A DNA stretch of 64,000 nt from Melieria omissa. Taxonomy: Eukaryota; Arthropoda; Insecta; Diptera; Ulidiidae. Of the stretch, positions 47,311 to 60,329 are shown one piece after another (position 1 is the first letter of the stretch; each line of letters begins with the position of its first letter). A program made the position numbers and the translations under genes. The notes under the pieces are model-generated. The model did no database searches. It saw only the letters and a program-made list of their open reading frames with translations, and was not told the DNA's origin. The stretch is taken from the NCBI GenBank assembly GCA_963971225.1, contig OZ020267.1:110378163-110442162 (forward strand). Reading direction: 5' to 3'.

Positions 47311-50154
47311 TAAAATATTAAATATTAAAATATTTTAAATCAATGAAAATATTTCAATAACGAATATTGCAGTATGAAAATATTTGGCCATAACAACATA
47401 AGTATAACAAATAGTGAAGTTTTGGGTAGATAGAATAAATTGTGTACGAATCAAAAAGCAATCAGTCAGTGATCGCTTTCTTAAGTACTTGATGTAGAAA
47501 CTCAATAAATTGATGTCAGTAAATTTAGTTTTTTCAATTTTAATGTAAAAAGACCGTTCAAAAACACTTGCAGGCAAAACCATAGATTGTGTCACATACA
47601 CTGCACAAATAATTGAGTTGGCTTAGTTCAACTTCATCCAGATGTTTTCATATACGAAACCTAACATCATGTACACTAATAATTAAGTTGCAAGAATTGA
47701 AATCATTTCAAAATAATCGAAAAAATTACATAAAACTAAACACTCGACTTTCGGGAATAACCTTCCAGAGAGAGTTAATGTGTAAGAGAGCAACACAACT
47801 TCACTGACTGAGTAATAAGCCATAAAGTTAGAGCAAATTATTGAACATTATTTAGCATCGCATTAATAGAAAGGACAAGCCTCCGCTTAAATACCAAACA
47901 AAGTGTTAGACTTGAGAGTCTGTCGGTAAGCAGACTGAGCGCTGAATACACAGCTGGCCCAATAGAAGGTTCAACAAAAAGTGAGTAAAACAATTTGAGC
48001 TGCGACTGCAGATATCATAAGACTTATTCTTCTTACTCTTAAGTACTAAAAATGCTCTTATGTTATTGTTTAGAGAAACGCTTCAAGAGCGCATTGCCAG
48101 ATTGTGTGTGAGCGTGCAAAAAGCCGGCTAAGCTGTAGGCTGCCACAAAAAAGCCGGTAACTCTAAAAAGTTATAACACAGCGTCGATTTGCTTTGTCAG
48201 CCACAAAGCGCAAAGAGCGCATAGTGAAAAGAGCGTTTTTAGCACATGGAGTGGGTTGACTGACTGCTGAACTGGTTGGCCGTTGGCTGGTTGGTTGTCG
48301 GCTGACTGGCGCTGTTTGCTCTTAAGCCTCGAAAAGGCTGACATCATCACTGGAAATTTATTTAATGCGCTGCCAACGGTTCAGACTCTTTTAGTACAGC
48401 GTTGGCGGGCAATAGAGACGGTTCGATTATAAACTGTGTAAAGCGAAAATATTTAATATGTAGAAGTTTAATTCACAACAAAAATATATATACAGCACAT
48501 GAAATTTTGCCACACTACAGTTAACTGAAAAGCAAAGAAGAATTCTTTTAAATGTTTTTATGCAAATCTGACAATGTGAAAAAAATGTTTAATAAAATTT
48601 ATTGGAGTGAAAAAAGAAATTCTGCAAATTAATGTTGGTGAACTTCAAATCAACAGCAACAACTGGCAAATGTTACAAGTGGCTGTTTGTGTAGCTCCTC
48701 AAGCAGAACTCGAGCAAGTGCCAAGCAAAAACGCGCAATGATGTCAGGCTGATAGATGATCTTTGCTGCTTGGCAGACAGACAGACTGACATACAACAAC
48801 AAGCCACAACAAGCAGCTATATGCAAAATTAAACAAATACAAAAACACAAACACCGCAACACACAACTCCACAACAACTGCAGACAATTAAAATTTATTT
48901 AGAAAAAAGCACAAATTAAAATGAACGCAAGAAAGTCAAAGGAGAAGCAACAAAGCGCAACTGGAATTGTAAAGAAAGTGAAAGAGCGCTTTTGCTTTTC
49001 TTCGTCTTTGACTGCAATGCAGATCTTTGCTGCTCTGTTTTTGAAGCGACAAGTTGTGCCTACAAAAGCATGAAAAATAAACTCACTTAAAGCGAAAGAA
49101 AAATTAAAAAAATACTAAACACAGTGAATTGGCAAAACTTAATAAGAAAACCAAAAAAATAATAAGCAAGAAAGACAGCAAAAGTTTGTGCGAACCCTCA
49201 AAAGAAGAAATTGTACAGCGGAAACTGGGCTGTCAGCGGCAAAGCGACGGCATGTTTCCGGCTTAAGCACAGCGTCACACCAGCCAGCCCAAAAAACAAG
49301 TTTGAGGACAGCCAGCTGTTGGCTGCAGCCGTCGACCGTTGCATGTCCTCTGCGGCCTCACAGCGGCCTACAGTGTGCTGAAGCCATTAAATGAGCGCTC
49401 GCTTTGTTTTTTATGTTTCTTTTTGCCTGTCCAGTTGACATTGCCTTGAAAATAAAACACTGTATAGCAAAAGTTTTGCCAGAAAACCCCAAGAACATGT
49501 TGTAAAATGCAAACAGCAGCAACAGCAAACTTCTCAATAAAAACCACAAATGGCAGCAACAAATTTATAAGCAGGCAAAAAGCGCGTCTATGTATTACTT
49601 CATCCGAAAAAGCTGCTCAACTTGTGTGCATTTGGTGCAGCCTACACTGGGCCAACATCACGAACAACATTTTTTCTTAATTTTGTTATTCATTTTTTTC
49701 AAATAATTTTTTATTGATTTGCTTTTGTTTTAATTTTATAGCTGGCATTAATAGGCAGCACTAATGCTTGAATTATTACTGTTAACATTTGTTAACAAAT
49801 AAAAAATTAACAAATCGCCACAGTGAAAAAAGAAATAATAAGTAACTATTGAAAATTGCTTGCAGTTTGCATATTTATGAATTTGCATGATTAGTGCGCT
49901 TAGTTGCGGCATTAAGTGCAAACTTTAGGCAGCCAACGACGACGACGCCCTCAGATGTTGTGCATATTGAAAAGTCATAATTTGGTTTTAAAGCAAAGCA
50001 CAACAAACACTGCAACACAGCAGACAACAATACAGCAAACGACGGCACAAAGCAGACTCGTAAAATTTGGTAAGTGTTCGTAGCATTCAATTAAAAGTTT
50101 CATATGAGTTCATTTATTACAATGTAATATAAATTGTTGCTGTAGTTTTACAGT
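47311..50154. other. Non-coding AT-rich stretch
   Basis: I find no gene here. The GC-richer part at 49180-49380 contains short open frames on the plus strand, but their translation is not protein-like and matches no family I know. The region lies between the two arrays of the core repeat. Confidence 0.4.
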
Positions 50155-50975
50155 TCATTGATTAATTGCACACGAAAGACTTTAACAACAAACTTGTTGA
50201 GTTATTACTTTAATTGGCTTTTTGTATTATTTTGGAAATAGGTTTTGGCAAACGAAAACTATTTGTGAGTTAATTAGTTAAGCAAAATGCAATTAATTTA
50301 AAAAAAATAAGAGTCCAAAAAAATGTATTAAGGCTTACAAAATAATCTAAACGAAAGACTTGACACACATTTTTTAAATTATTGGATCAACTGATGAGTG
50401 GTTTTTAAATGAGATTGTAACGAAAGACTTTAGAAACAACTTTTTTTGAAATTCTTATATGAACTCTTAAGTAGTTCTTTGTAACGAAATACAATTGAAA
50501 CCAAGTATTATTAATAACAAAAGACTTCAGCAACAAACTTGCATCGAAATCATTGGCTCCGTTCATTGATTAATTGCACACGAAAGACTTTAACAACAAA
50601 CTTGTTGAGTTATTACTATAATTGACTTTTTGTATTATTTTGGAAATAGGTTTTGGCAAACGAAAACTATTTGTGAGTTAATTAGTTAAGCAAAATGCAA
50701 TTAAAATTTTTAATAAACTAAGAATCCAAAAAAATTTATTAATGCTTACAAAATAACCTTAACGAAAGACTTAACACATATTTTCTTGAAATTGTTGGAT
50801 AAACCAATAAGTAAGTTTTTCAATGGGATTGAAACGAAAGACTTCAGAACAAACTTGTTTCGAAATCTTTACATGAACCCTTAAGTAGTTCTTTGTAACG
50901 AAGTACATTTGTAACCAAGCATTATTGGTAACAAAAGACTTCAGCAACAAACTTGCATTGAAATCATGGGCTCAT
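50155..50975 (+). repeat. Array 2: two 408-bp higher-order copies of the core repeat
   Basis: A 408-bp block starting TTCATTGATTAATTGCACAC begins at 50155 and recurs at 50563, with long stretches nearly identical (TATTTGTGAGTTAATTAGTT). Each block holds four core units of the ACGAAAGACTT or CAAAAGACTT type: near 50171, 50350, 50420 and 50519, then 50580, 50760, 50834 and 50933. This is a higher-order repeat: old short units, then a recent duplication of a four-unit block. Confidence 0.8.
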
Positions 50976-51044
50976 TCCATCAGTTGTTCTTAAACGAAAA
51001 TAGTTAACAGAAAGTAGGAGTTTTAACAAAATATCGAAACAACT

Positions 51045-51300
51045 ACTCACTTAATTACTTAACTGGCCATAACAACCGGTTATCGGGTTACGGCCTGCCG
51101 CAAAACTTCTCTCCAGGCGCCTCCTTCTTCAGTTGGTCACACCAAGAGATGACAGGGCCTCTTCAACGTGGTCCTTCCACCGGAGACACGGCCTCCCTCT
51201 TTGCCGTCGACTTCCAACTATCGCATCGAACACCTTTTTTGCCGGAGCTTCGTCGTCCATACGGCAGACATAACCGAGCCAAGAGATCGAGATCGAAACA
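51045..51300 (-). mobile_element. RTE-like retrotransposon 3' fragment, copy 2
   Basis: The minus strand reads SWLGYVCRMDDEAPAKKVFD, then SRRQRGRPCLRWKDHVEEAL and SLGVTN, followed by the 3' end and an AAGT-type tail near 51045. It is the same segment as at 5115-5455 but better preserved. It is inserted just after array 2 of the core repeat. The rest of the element is missing. Confidence 0.72.
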
Positions 51301-53517
51301 AACTTGATCAAAATCATTGAATCAACCCATATTTAATTCAGTGGTTTTTTATTGACTTCACTTTATGACGTGTTGTTTTACTGTTATTATTGTTTCTTAT
51401 TCGTCAAAGAGATTTCTAATGAGAGAGTTCAAAAATTGAAAGATTGATATCTATGACAAAGTTGTCACAGAACCATTAATGGCATGTTTTGCTAAAAGAG
51501 TTTTGTCAGGGAAATTAATTAACTGAATTATTAAGAAAAAACGGTGTCAAATTGTGAGTCAAGATCAAAGATATTTTCAACGATAGCCTTGAATTTAAAT
51601 GGCCACAAGAGTTAAATCTCAACCACTCGCAGCAACTGGTGGAGCAAAGTCCCATAGCAAATTTTAAGGAATTCAGTGAATAATCCCAATCGATTCATTG
51701 AGCTTTTCATCAGCTTAAAACGCTCGCAATAGCTCACAATGTATCAAACTTGAGACAATGAGTACAGTACGAATTAACAGAAATGAATTCCTACCAAAGT
51801 ATGAACATCTTTTCATATGTGTCGACTAAGGAAGACTAATCCATAGAAGACCATACTAATCACGAGACTCGATAAAAATGTTTTCAATTTAAATAAGAAA
51901 TTATGGTACATCCACCGCACTCTCCTGATTAAAATATACTTTCTGCCACTACATTTTTTCCAGTGAACTGAAAGTTTGTTGCAAGGCTTACTGCCTCAGT
52001 TATCGGTTACAAAAACCCTTCAAACTCTCTATTTTCCTGACCCCTTGTAAGACAGCACACTTCACTTAGGCGCACCACATATAATACATAATTTTTAAGT
52101 TGCATATAGAACAAAAGTCAATGGAAAAAAAATTAATTAAAAAATTGCACGCACATAAAATTGCTTCATGGTAAACAATGCGCACTGCAACAATGTCGAT
52201 ATTGCACACATTTATGAATTGAATTAAGTTGCATTGAGCTGATTTTGCGAATTCAGCAGCACGCCTTCACACATTTTGTGTGCGGGCAAATGAGGTGTTG
52301 GCCCCATTGTCACCTCTTAACTATTATATTAAAAAAAAACAACAAAAGCAAAAGGCCTGCCAAGCCCGAGCATACAGCCAGCCACACGGCCATCGAGACA
52401 GCCAGAGTTGAAGTGGCAAAACGCACACCCGGACTCGCTCTATGCAGCTTAACGTTATTATTTCATAGATTGGTAGACGCACACATGTTGCTGCGCTAAA
52501 AATAACAATATAACAACAACAATTATAACAGCAACAACAACAATGAAAAGTAGGTGTGGAATTCTGGCTCAGCTGTCAAAGCCATATGCCACAAGCAACT
52601 ATGGCTGTGTTTTTTTTTGTGTTGTGAATTGCAGCATGAAATATTTTTTGTTAGTCATTTTGTAATTATTATATGAAGTTATTGTTTTTGTTGTTGTTGT
52701 TGTTTGTTAAGAGGATTTTAATGCCGCACGCGCCGTTGACAATTGTTGGTTCGAAGAAAAAATGTTATGGTGCAGTATGCTACATAAATAAAATATCAAA
52801 AGAAATACAGTTAAATGAAATAAAATTGAATTAAAAAAGGAAAAAATGAAAGAAAATTGATTTTAACTTAAATAATGAAATTTAAAATAAAAATGAATTT
52901 AATTTAAATTAAATTCAAATTAAATAAGGAAGAGAAAAAGTTGAGTATATAACTGAAAATTTTACTAAATGAAATAAAACAATTTTAAATAAATAATTAA
53001 TATAAAAATAAAAAAAAATAAATAAAAAAAATAAATGGACATAGAAGTAAATTTAACTTAAAAACAATTTTATAAATAATAAAACAACAAAATTGAAATT
53101 CAATAAACACACAAATATACTAAAAATTTAAAATTAAACATAAAATTGAAGTATTAAAAAATGAAAACATTTTAAAAATGCTTAAAAAGAAGTAAATGGA
53201 AATTGAAAAAATTTAAGAAGTGTAATAGAAAAATTTTAAACAAAACTAAAATAAAAAATATTTAAAAAAATTGAAACATGAAAGCATTGAAAAATTAATA
53301 TAAAACTATAAAAACAGCAGGAAATGCGGGAAGAGAAATAAAATTTTGGAATTGAGTGAGTTTTAAATTAAAAATAAAAATGAATAATAATATAAAAAAC
53401 TAAATTAAGCATAAAATTAAAATATTGTTGAAATAAAAAACAATAACAATTGAATTAAATAAATAAAAAATAACAAACTTTAAATAATTATAAACGAAAG
53501 TAAAATTAATAATAATA
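51301..53517. other. Non-coding stretch, extremely A-rich at the right end
   Basis: No gene seen. From 52790 to 53515 the plus strand is almost all A and T with AAATAAAAT-type words, right up against the 3' side of the RNase H relic at 53518, and similar sequence resumes after 54480. The relic appears to have inserted into this A-rich tract. Confidence 0.45.
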
Positions 53518-54470
53518 ATGAGACCAGTGAAGATCACTGCGACCAGTGTAGATCTTTTGTGCAAGCCCGGTTATCTCTCTAAGTTGAGGCTTTTTATTAG
53601 TTTAAGCACTCTTTGGGGTTGTAGATTCCAGATCATTTCCGGGGCTATGGTGATAGCCCCTAGCTGGAGAAATCTTTTTTTGCTGAGTACAGGGCGATCA
53701 CAGTGAACGTGCATGGAGGTTTCTGTTTCTTGATTGCATTTCCTGCAGACATCCGAAGAGGAAATTCCCATTTTACTGAGATGATACCTTAGTGAGCAGT
53801 GGCCAGTTAGGTATCCAGTGAGGATGCGAAGGTCCTTCTTTTTTAGCATGAGGAGTTTTCTGGATACTCCTCTATCTGGGGTTATAAACCGCTTTGCCTG
53901 GCGTTGTCCCGTGCTGTTGGTCCATTGTTCGTCAAAGTTTAGGTCTACCCATTTCCTTATCCATTCTTGTGTGTGTCTTTTTGATAGTCCATAGAATGGT
54001 TCAAGGACCACCAGTGATTGCATTGCGCCTCTTTTGGCAAGGCGGTTAGCTTTTTCGTTGCCTTCGTGACTCTCTTTTCCTGGGATCCAGTGTAGCTCTA
54101 TTGAGTTACGACCTCCCAGTTCATTGAGGAGAGCACGGAAATCCTTGAAGAGTCTTGAGGAGGCCGCATAGGCTTCTAAAGCCTTTGACTGTCGGATAAT
54201 ATATATACTTGTGCACCAGATGTTTTCCTGCGTAGGCATTATTTGGCGCCTGCCTCAATGGCATAGACTTCAGGAATATGGTAGCTAGCTTCCTCATAGG
54301 GAAGGATTTGTGGAATCTTGGGCCATATACTCCAGCCCTTACGCTACCGTCTTTCAGCTTGGATCCATCCGTGTACCAGATTTGAGAACCTGGTCCAGGG
54401 GTGAATCTCAAGGTTCTCCACGATTGTCTGTCTGAAATGCAGACTTTGTATCTCCTGGAGAATTTCAAAG
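53518..54470 (-). mobile_element. RNase H-bearing non-LTR retrotransposon relic, copy 2
   Basis: Minus strand, in order: SQIWYTDGSKLKDGSVRAGVYG (RNase H start), a broken zone, then LFKDFRALLNELGGRNSIEL, HWIPGKESHEGNEKANRLAK (RNase H end), a spacer, and a C-terminal zone with ILTGYLTGHCSLRYHLSKMG and the zinc-knuckle-like CRKCNQETETSMHVHCDRP. A frame break separates the two halves near 54150-54240, and most of the DSQAA helix is lost. Upstream reverse transcriptase is missing. Confidence 0.8.
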
Positions 54471-56318
54471 TAAAATTAAAGAATTGCCATATTGAAAACG
54501 AGAAAACATAAAAAGTGGAAAAAATATAAAAATTGTAAAAAAATTTGGAAACTTTTAAAATAAAATTTTAAATTAAACTAAACTAAAATTAAAAATATGC
54601 ATTTTTAATAACCAAAAAAAAAAACGTAAAAAATGGAAAAAATTACAAAAATAGTAAAACAATACACTCAAAGCTAGTTAAAAATAAGTTAAAATTTGCA
54701 AAAATTTAAAAAATTTATTTAAAAATAATTTAAAAATTTCAATTAAAAATAAACAAAATAACAATAAACAAAACAAAAAATTAAACAAAATAATTTGTTT
54801 CTCTTGTTTTATTTTTTTGCACTTTTCATGCCAATTTCGTGCAAATGTCTCGTCACGTAATTAATGGCACCGCGTTTGTTCAATTGTTTTCTTTATCAGT
54901 TGTAACACGTCGCCGACAACTTCAGTGCTCATTCACGCCCCATATGTCTGTCTGCTGTCTGTTCATTTAAATGTGACTTTCCGTGTGTAAAGCATAGATG
55001 GACTTATAGCCATTGTTGTACATTGTTTTTAATTGCGTTTTCTTGCCAAAAATATATAATTATGGTTTTTTCGAATTCATTTTCGTTTATAGTGTTGTTG
55101 ACAAAAACACAACAATGCCCATTTACATATCGCACAAAACGTAATACAAACCAATGAAGGGCATATGAGCACAGCTGAGAGCATTGAACTTGCTTTTGTG
55201 GCCCATAAAAATATAAAAACGATTATTTGCGCTACAAAAACATTTGATAACAAACAAAAATCAACAACAATAAATACTTATTTATGGTAAGGTTGCTCCA
55301 ATAAAATTTTAATGAAACAAAAATACTTCAACTTATGATTTATTTCCATAATTTTTTACTACATGCAAATGGGTTCTCATTAAAATTTGACCCTGTAGAA
55401 TTCACTGAAATTGAGAGAACACAAATTATTTCTGCTTAAACATTTTTTGTTTATGCTTTTTGTACTCACAAACTTGCTTTATATAAACAATTTGCTATGG
55501 AAAATTGAGCCCAAAACGTATTCTACTTCAAGATCTATAATTAAATGCTCTGCCACCCGATGAATTTGTACAGCAAATTTATTTTTGCAATTTTTTTTCT
55601 TTGAAATTCATGCTTAAATACAATTTTTTATTTAGCCACAGTTGAAGCTGACCAACAAAAATTCCGCCGAAATCAAATGCGTCGTTATTCTTCATAATTC
55701 GCATTAAAAAGGCACCGCGAATATAATGAAAAAAATTCAAAACTGAAAAAGAATTAAAAAATGTTCATGTGTGGAGCTCAATGTGAATATTAAAACCAAA
55801 AAAACCAAAGCACAATTCTCGATTGTAAATAATTTGGAGGCAACAGCTGTTGGATGCGTAATAATTGCGCTAATGCGTACGTTCGCCTAATTTCACAGCA
55901 CATTTCTGATGAAATAGACTCGAACAGCCATTGTCCGCATGACTGTTGTCTACTTGAGATGCAGCAGTTGGCTGTAATAATACTTGTTGCGCTTTTTTAT
56001 TATTATTTAAAGTGCCAAAGTTATGCGTTGTTTTTATATGGAAACATTTCATTGTAGTACAAATTGGTCAACAAATTGCTGATATTTTGTTTATGATAAA
56101 GAATGAGTTTTATTCGCCAGTTCGAATGAGTAATGACTATTTTGTTATTTTGTAATATTTTTTATATATTTTGTTTAAAAAAGCAACTGTTCTAAGCGCA
56201 CATATTTCATTTCAATTTATTTTAAATTTTGTTATAAACAATAATGATATGAAGGTGCCGAAGAGCCCCTGTTGGCCGTAGTACATCTGTGCTAAAAACT
56301 TAAAACTCGGTGCTATTA
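54471..56318. other. Non-coding AT-rich stretch
   Basis: No gene and no element ends found. The left 330 bp are the A-rich continuation of the tract that receives the RNase H relic. Confidence 0.4.
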
Positions 56319-57070
56319 TCAGGTGTACAACTTTGCTTCCGCCGTTTTTTTTCCAAAATTAAAAGCTTTATTGCGAAAAAGTGCTTACAGATGTATTATT
56401 CAAAGTATTGTCCGTCGCTAGCGACAACTTTCTCCCATCTTTCCGGCAATTTTCGGATCCCGGCTCGAAAAAAGGAGTCCTCTTTTGACGCTATCCATGA
56501 AGCAATCCATTTTTCCAATTCTTCGAAGGATTGAAAATGTTGATCTGCCAGGCCGTGTGCCATCGAACGGAATAGGTGGAAGTCAGAAGGGGCGACATCT
56601 GGGGAATACGGCGGGTGGGGCAAGACTTCCCATTTCAGCGTTTCCAGGTACTTTTTGACCACTTTTGCGACGTGGTGAGCGAAGGTTTTTTCTCTTCCAC
56701 CACCATGTTTGTCTTCGACATCGAAATCACCATTTTTAAAACATTGAAACCACTCCCGACACGTTCTTTCACTCAGAGCAGCATCACCGTAAGTTTCTGA
56801 GAGCATTCGATGCGCTTCAGCTGCATTTTTTTTTTCGAATTGTAACAGAAAAGTAAAACTTCCCGCAAATGGCGAGAATTGGGCACATAAACGGACATTT
56901 TCGAGCGTGAATAATACGAAAACAAGAACAACTGTCACTGAAACGGCGATGACAATTCGTTAGGCACTGTCCACACTCACTTTAAAGGCATTACCATCTA
57001 TGTATTTCAACCAGCCTCAGCCGGTACAGCCACCTATCGGAAAACGGCGGAAGCAAAGTTGTACACCTGA
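56319..57070 (-). mobile_element. Internally deleted mariner, derivative of the 24.4-kb family
   Basis: 752 bp flanked by TA (56317-56318, 57071-57072), with the same ends as the 1286-bp copy. About 534 bp of the middle are missing: the minus-strand frame joins GGGREKTF directly to AHHVAKVVKKYLETLKWEVL, so the first and second catalytic Asp regions are gone. The remaining N- and C-terminal parts read in one frame, because this copy keeps the five-A run that is short by one in the other copy. It makes no functional transposase but could be moved by one supplied elsewhere. Confidence 0.95.
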
Positions 57071-57249
57071 TAGTTTTTCATATTCGAATGATCCGAAGTT
57101 GTTTGCATTTTCTAGAAATTTTTTTTATATTATTTCATGCCCAAGAACCGAATATATTCTAATATATTCCAATATCAAAAATGTTATATTAAAGCGAAAA
57201 TTATTGTTAAAAGTTGGACCATGAACTAATATTCCCCATGTACCTTTTT

Positions 57250-57440
57250 GGCCTCCGAGCAGAAGTGCTCTCTGTGCTGGGTCCACAGACTCTCCGAACT
57301 AAGATCTAAGATGTGTTTACACCACAAAAACATCCAGAGGCGTAAAATCACACAACCTTGCTGGCAGTCAACAGCACCTCATCTCTTCAATATTCACGCC
57401 ACGTTTAAGAGGACAAAGCGGCATGTTATCAATGCCATTT
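57250..57440 (-). pseudogene. Relic of an IS630/mariner-type transposase C-terminal region
   Basis: The minus strand contains CDFTPLDVFV, a decayed version of the CDLTPLDYFLWGYVK motif of the transposase family that also forms the element at 34053-34675. It is followed by a stop-riddled continuation. Only about 190 bp can be linked and no ends are visible. Confidence 0.45.
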
Positions 57441-57566
57441 ACCATTGACTGACCACCAATTAGTCTCACTTTGAAAAGAAATACGATGTCTTAATTCTGC
57501 TTTTATACTCTACGTTTTCATTAAAGCTTCTCGTTCCACTAAAAACAAACATGATCGCTTTCAACT

Positions 57567-57590
57567 CAAGTTTGTTGCCCAAGTCTTTTG
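57567..57590 (-). repeat. Single copy of the dispersed two-block core repeat
   Basis: Minus strand: CAAAAGACTT, then GGGC, then AACAAACTTG, differing from the 40629 copy only in the spacer. Confidence 0.6.
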
Positions 57591-58052
57591 TGTTGTGTCT
57601 TTTGTTTGACGTGGTATAACAAAATAGCGCAACTAATTTGCTGCAGTTTCCACATAAAAAACTCAATTCTGTCTAATCTTTTGGACAGTTTTTTTTTTTG
57701 TTGACTTAAGCCTTAAAACTTTTGCTTATTTCCTTATTTAAGGCTGCTTTATGCGGGCTAAGCAATTTTCCACTGCATTAACTCAAGAGCACGAAAACCA
57801 AAAGGAATTAAAAATAAACACAAAATTACAAAAATAAACAGCGACAAAAAAGTTGCAATGTTTTTTTTATAAAGTTTTTTGTTGTTGTTTTTGTTGGCTT
57901 GAAATTATAAAAAATGACTCTTGACTCATTGACTCTTCTGGCTTTTTTGGCCGGTCAAACCTCATCGACCAAAACTTTGTCAAGCTTCGTGGTGATTTAA
58001 ATTTATAATTTATTTTTATTTATTTATTTATATCATATTTATTTTTTAATTC

Positions 58053-58420
58053 AAAATCACCAAATTGTTTCCACAACATTGTTATGGTATATACAACATC
58101 CTCAAAAAATGTTTTGCAAATTAAAAAAAAATATTTAATTCAAAATATTTCAAGATAAAAATTTCAACAGAAACTTAAATGTAGCTCCTAGAAAATGTTT
58201 GAATACTCAATAAAATGTATTTATTTTTTTAAATTTAAAATCACCAAATTGTTTCCACAACATTTTTAGGGTAAACGCAATATTCTCAAAATGTTTTGAA
58301 AAATTTACAAAATATTTCAAGATAATAATTTCAACCGCCACTTTCAAATGTAGCTCCCAGAAAATGTTTGAATACTCACTCAAATCACCAGGCAATGCTG
58401 CAAAATTTCAACCCAATCAA
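58053..58420. repeat. Tandem duplication of a 184-bp unit
   Basis: AAAATCACCAAATTGTTTCC starts at 58053 and again at 58237, and both copies continue with AAAATATTTCAAGATAA, AATGTAGCTCC and AGAAAATGTTTGAATACTCA. About 80-90 percent similar by eye. Non-coding. Confidence 0.8.
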
Positions 58421-59699
58421 TAACGACCACAACAACTCGAAATACTCCTTCTGACACAATCACGTTTGAGGGTCTAGGTTTGCGTCGCAGCTATTGCGAA
58501 AAGTCATTTTGTTGTTGCCGATGTTTGCTTTCAAATTCATTGCACTTAATTGGATTTGCAAGCTGCGCTCTAACCTTTTTGCTAAAAAAACAAAAACAAA
58601 AAATACATAAAACTTATTTTGTTGCTTTTCGGCAGCAATAGCAGAGTTCAACAGCAGCCACTGTGGCACTCAAAACATTATGCGGAAAGCTTTAAAGTAA
58701 AATGTTTTATGCAACTCTTGGCCGCTTCAACTCTTGTTGCTCTATAGGGTTTGTTGTTGTTGCTGTTGTTGTTGGCTGTAATTGTTTCGATTATTACTAT
58801 TGGCATTAGACACACGCCAAGCGGCCGTTGTGCCGCTTTGGACACGCTGCGCTCGCCGTGGATGGGCAGTGGCGGATGGGTGGGTAGGAAGGAAGGGGTG
58901 TTGGCGAAGCGTGCAAGCGGCCGATTGCAAATTGACAGCGGGTGGTTTTCGCGACTTGGCAGGCGGCTCAACGACACCAACTTTTGCTGTCGCTGCTCAC
59001 AAAAATCTGTGCTGTATGCTTTTTCAAGTTTTTTAGTTGTGAGTTTTTCTGTGTTTTCGTTGTTTTTATTTTTACTTGTTTGGCTGGCTTTGGTTGGTTT
59101 TGAATTTTGTGTTTTATGGTTGTCTCTGTCATTGTTGTTGTTGTGGTTGCTTTAATTTTTGCCATTTCTTGCCGGTTTGCTGATTTCGCACAATGACGTC
59201 AATTGGTGACTTATGTTACGCGCCGGTTTTGTAGTTAGTTGAAGGGGTTTTGATGTGTTTTTTTTTATTTAAATGGCTAATGCTTTGAAGTTGTCTGCCT
59301 TTTTTGCTAGTACTTCTGTTATTGTTGTTGCTGTTTTTTCTTTTGTGTGGCTTTTGATGTTGGCGTGATTTTAGTTTTTGCTCAAATGTTTTTGCTTTTC
59401 TAATTTGCTGCTATTGTTGTTGTACTATTTTGGTTGTTTCTTTTAAAGCCGTAGCTGTTCTCGTTTCCATTTCTTTATTGTTGTTGTGTTCTGTGGTCTC
59501 CATATTTGATTTTGGTTTATGTTTTGTAACTGTTTATGCTATAAATTAAATTAATATAAAGCAGTATTTCGTTTTCTTATGTTTATGTATATTTTCTTTC
59601 AATATTTATTTCTTTTAAATTTTAGTTTACTTATTTATTGGTTTTTTTAATTTTTAATTTATTTCATTTAAACATTTAAACACACTGTTCATTTCTTTT
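58421..59699. other. Non-coding stretch with TTG-rich simple sequence
   Basis: I see no gene. The GC-richer segment at 58800-58990 gives short open frames on both strands with no family resemblance. TTGTTG runs account for the Leu- and Gln-rich translations. Confidence 0.4.
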
Positions 59700-60080
59700 T
59701 ATTTTATTTCACTTAGTCTTATAAATTTTTTGGCTCAATTTCATATTTTTTATTTAATATTTAGTTTTTATTATTTTTATTTTTTTAATATTTTTATTTA
59801 TTATTTTTATATTATAAAAGTTTTCAATAATTTGATTTATAAAAAATTTTCTATATTTTTTTTTTATTTTTTATTTAATATTTAGTTTTTATAATTTTTA
59901 TTTTTTTTAATATTATTATTTATTATTTTTATATTATAAAAGTTTTCAGTAATTTTTTCTATTTAAAATTTTCTATTATTTCATTATTTTTTATTTTTTA
60001 ATATTTTTTATTTTTTTTACTTTTTTATATTTTTATTTTTATTTATTATTTTTATATTATAAAAGTTTTCGGTAAATTTT
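59700..60080. repeat. Three tandem AT-only units of about 122 bp
   Basis: The block ATTATTTTTATATTATAAAA, with GTTTTC after it, ends each unit; ATTATAAAAG starts at 59811, 59933 and 60056, so the period is 122-123 bp. Units are almost entirely A and T. Confidence 0.75.
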
Positions 60081-60329
60081 CTAATTTCGCTTGATTTTTA
60101 AAACTTTTAATTACATTCATTTTTAAATTTAATAATTTGTTTACACTTTTTTTTTACTTATTGACTTAATGACTTTAAATGTTTATTTTCTTTTTTAATT
60201 AATTTGATTTATTAACCTCAATTCAGGTTTGACTTATTTAAAGATGTAGTATTGAGGGAACAGGAATTTAAAGATAAAACTATGGACAAGTTTTGTTTTA
60301 AAACTATTATTATTATTGATGAGGATGAT

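Noticed and set aside
49188..49394. 68-residue plus-strand open frame in a GC-richer patch
   Set aside because: No recognisable domain, no splice partners, and no evidence beyond an open frame of chance length.
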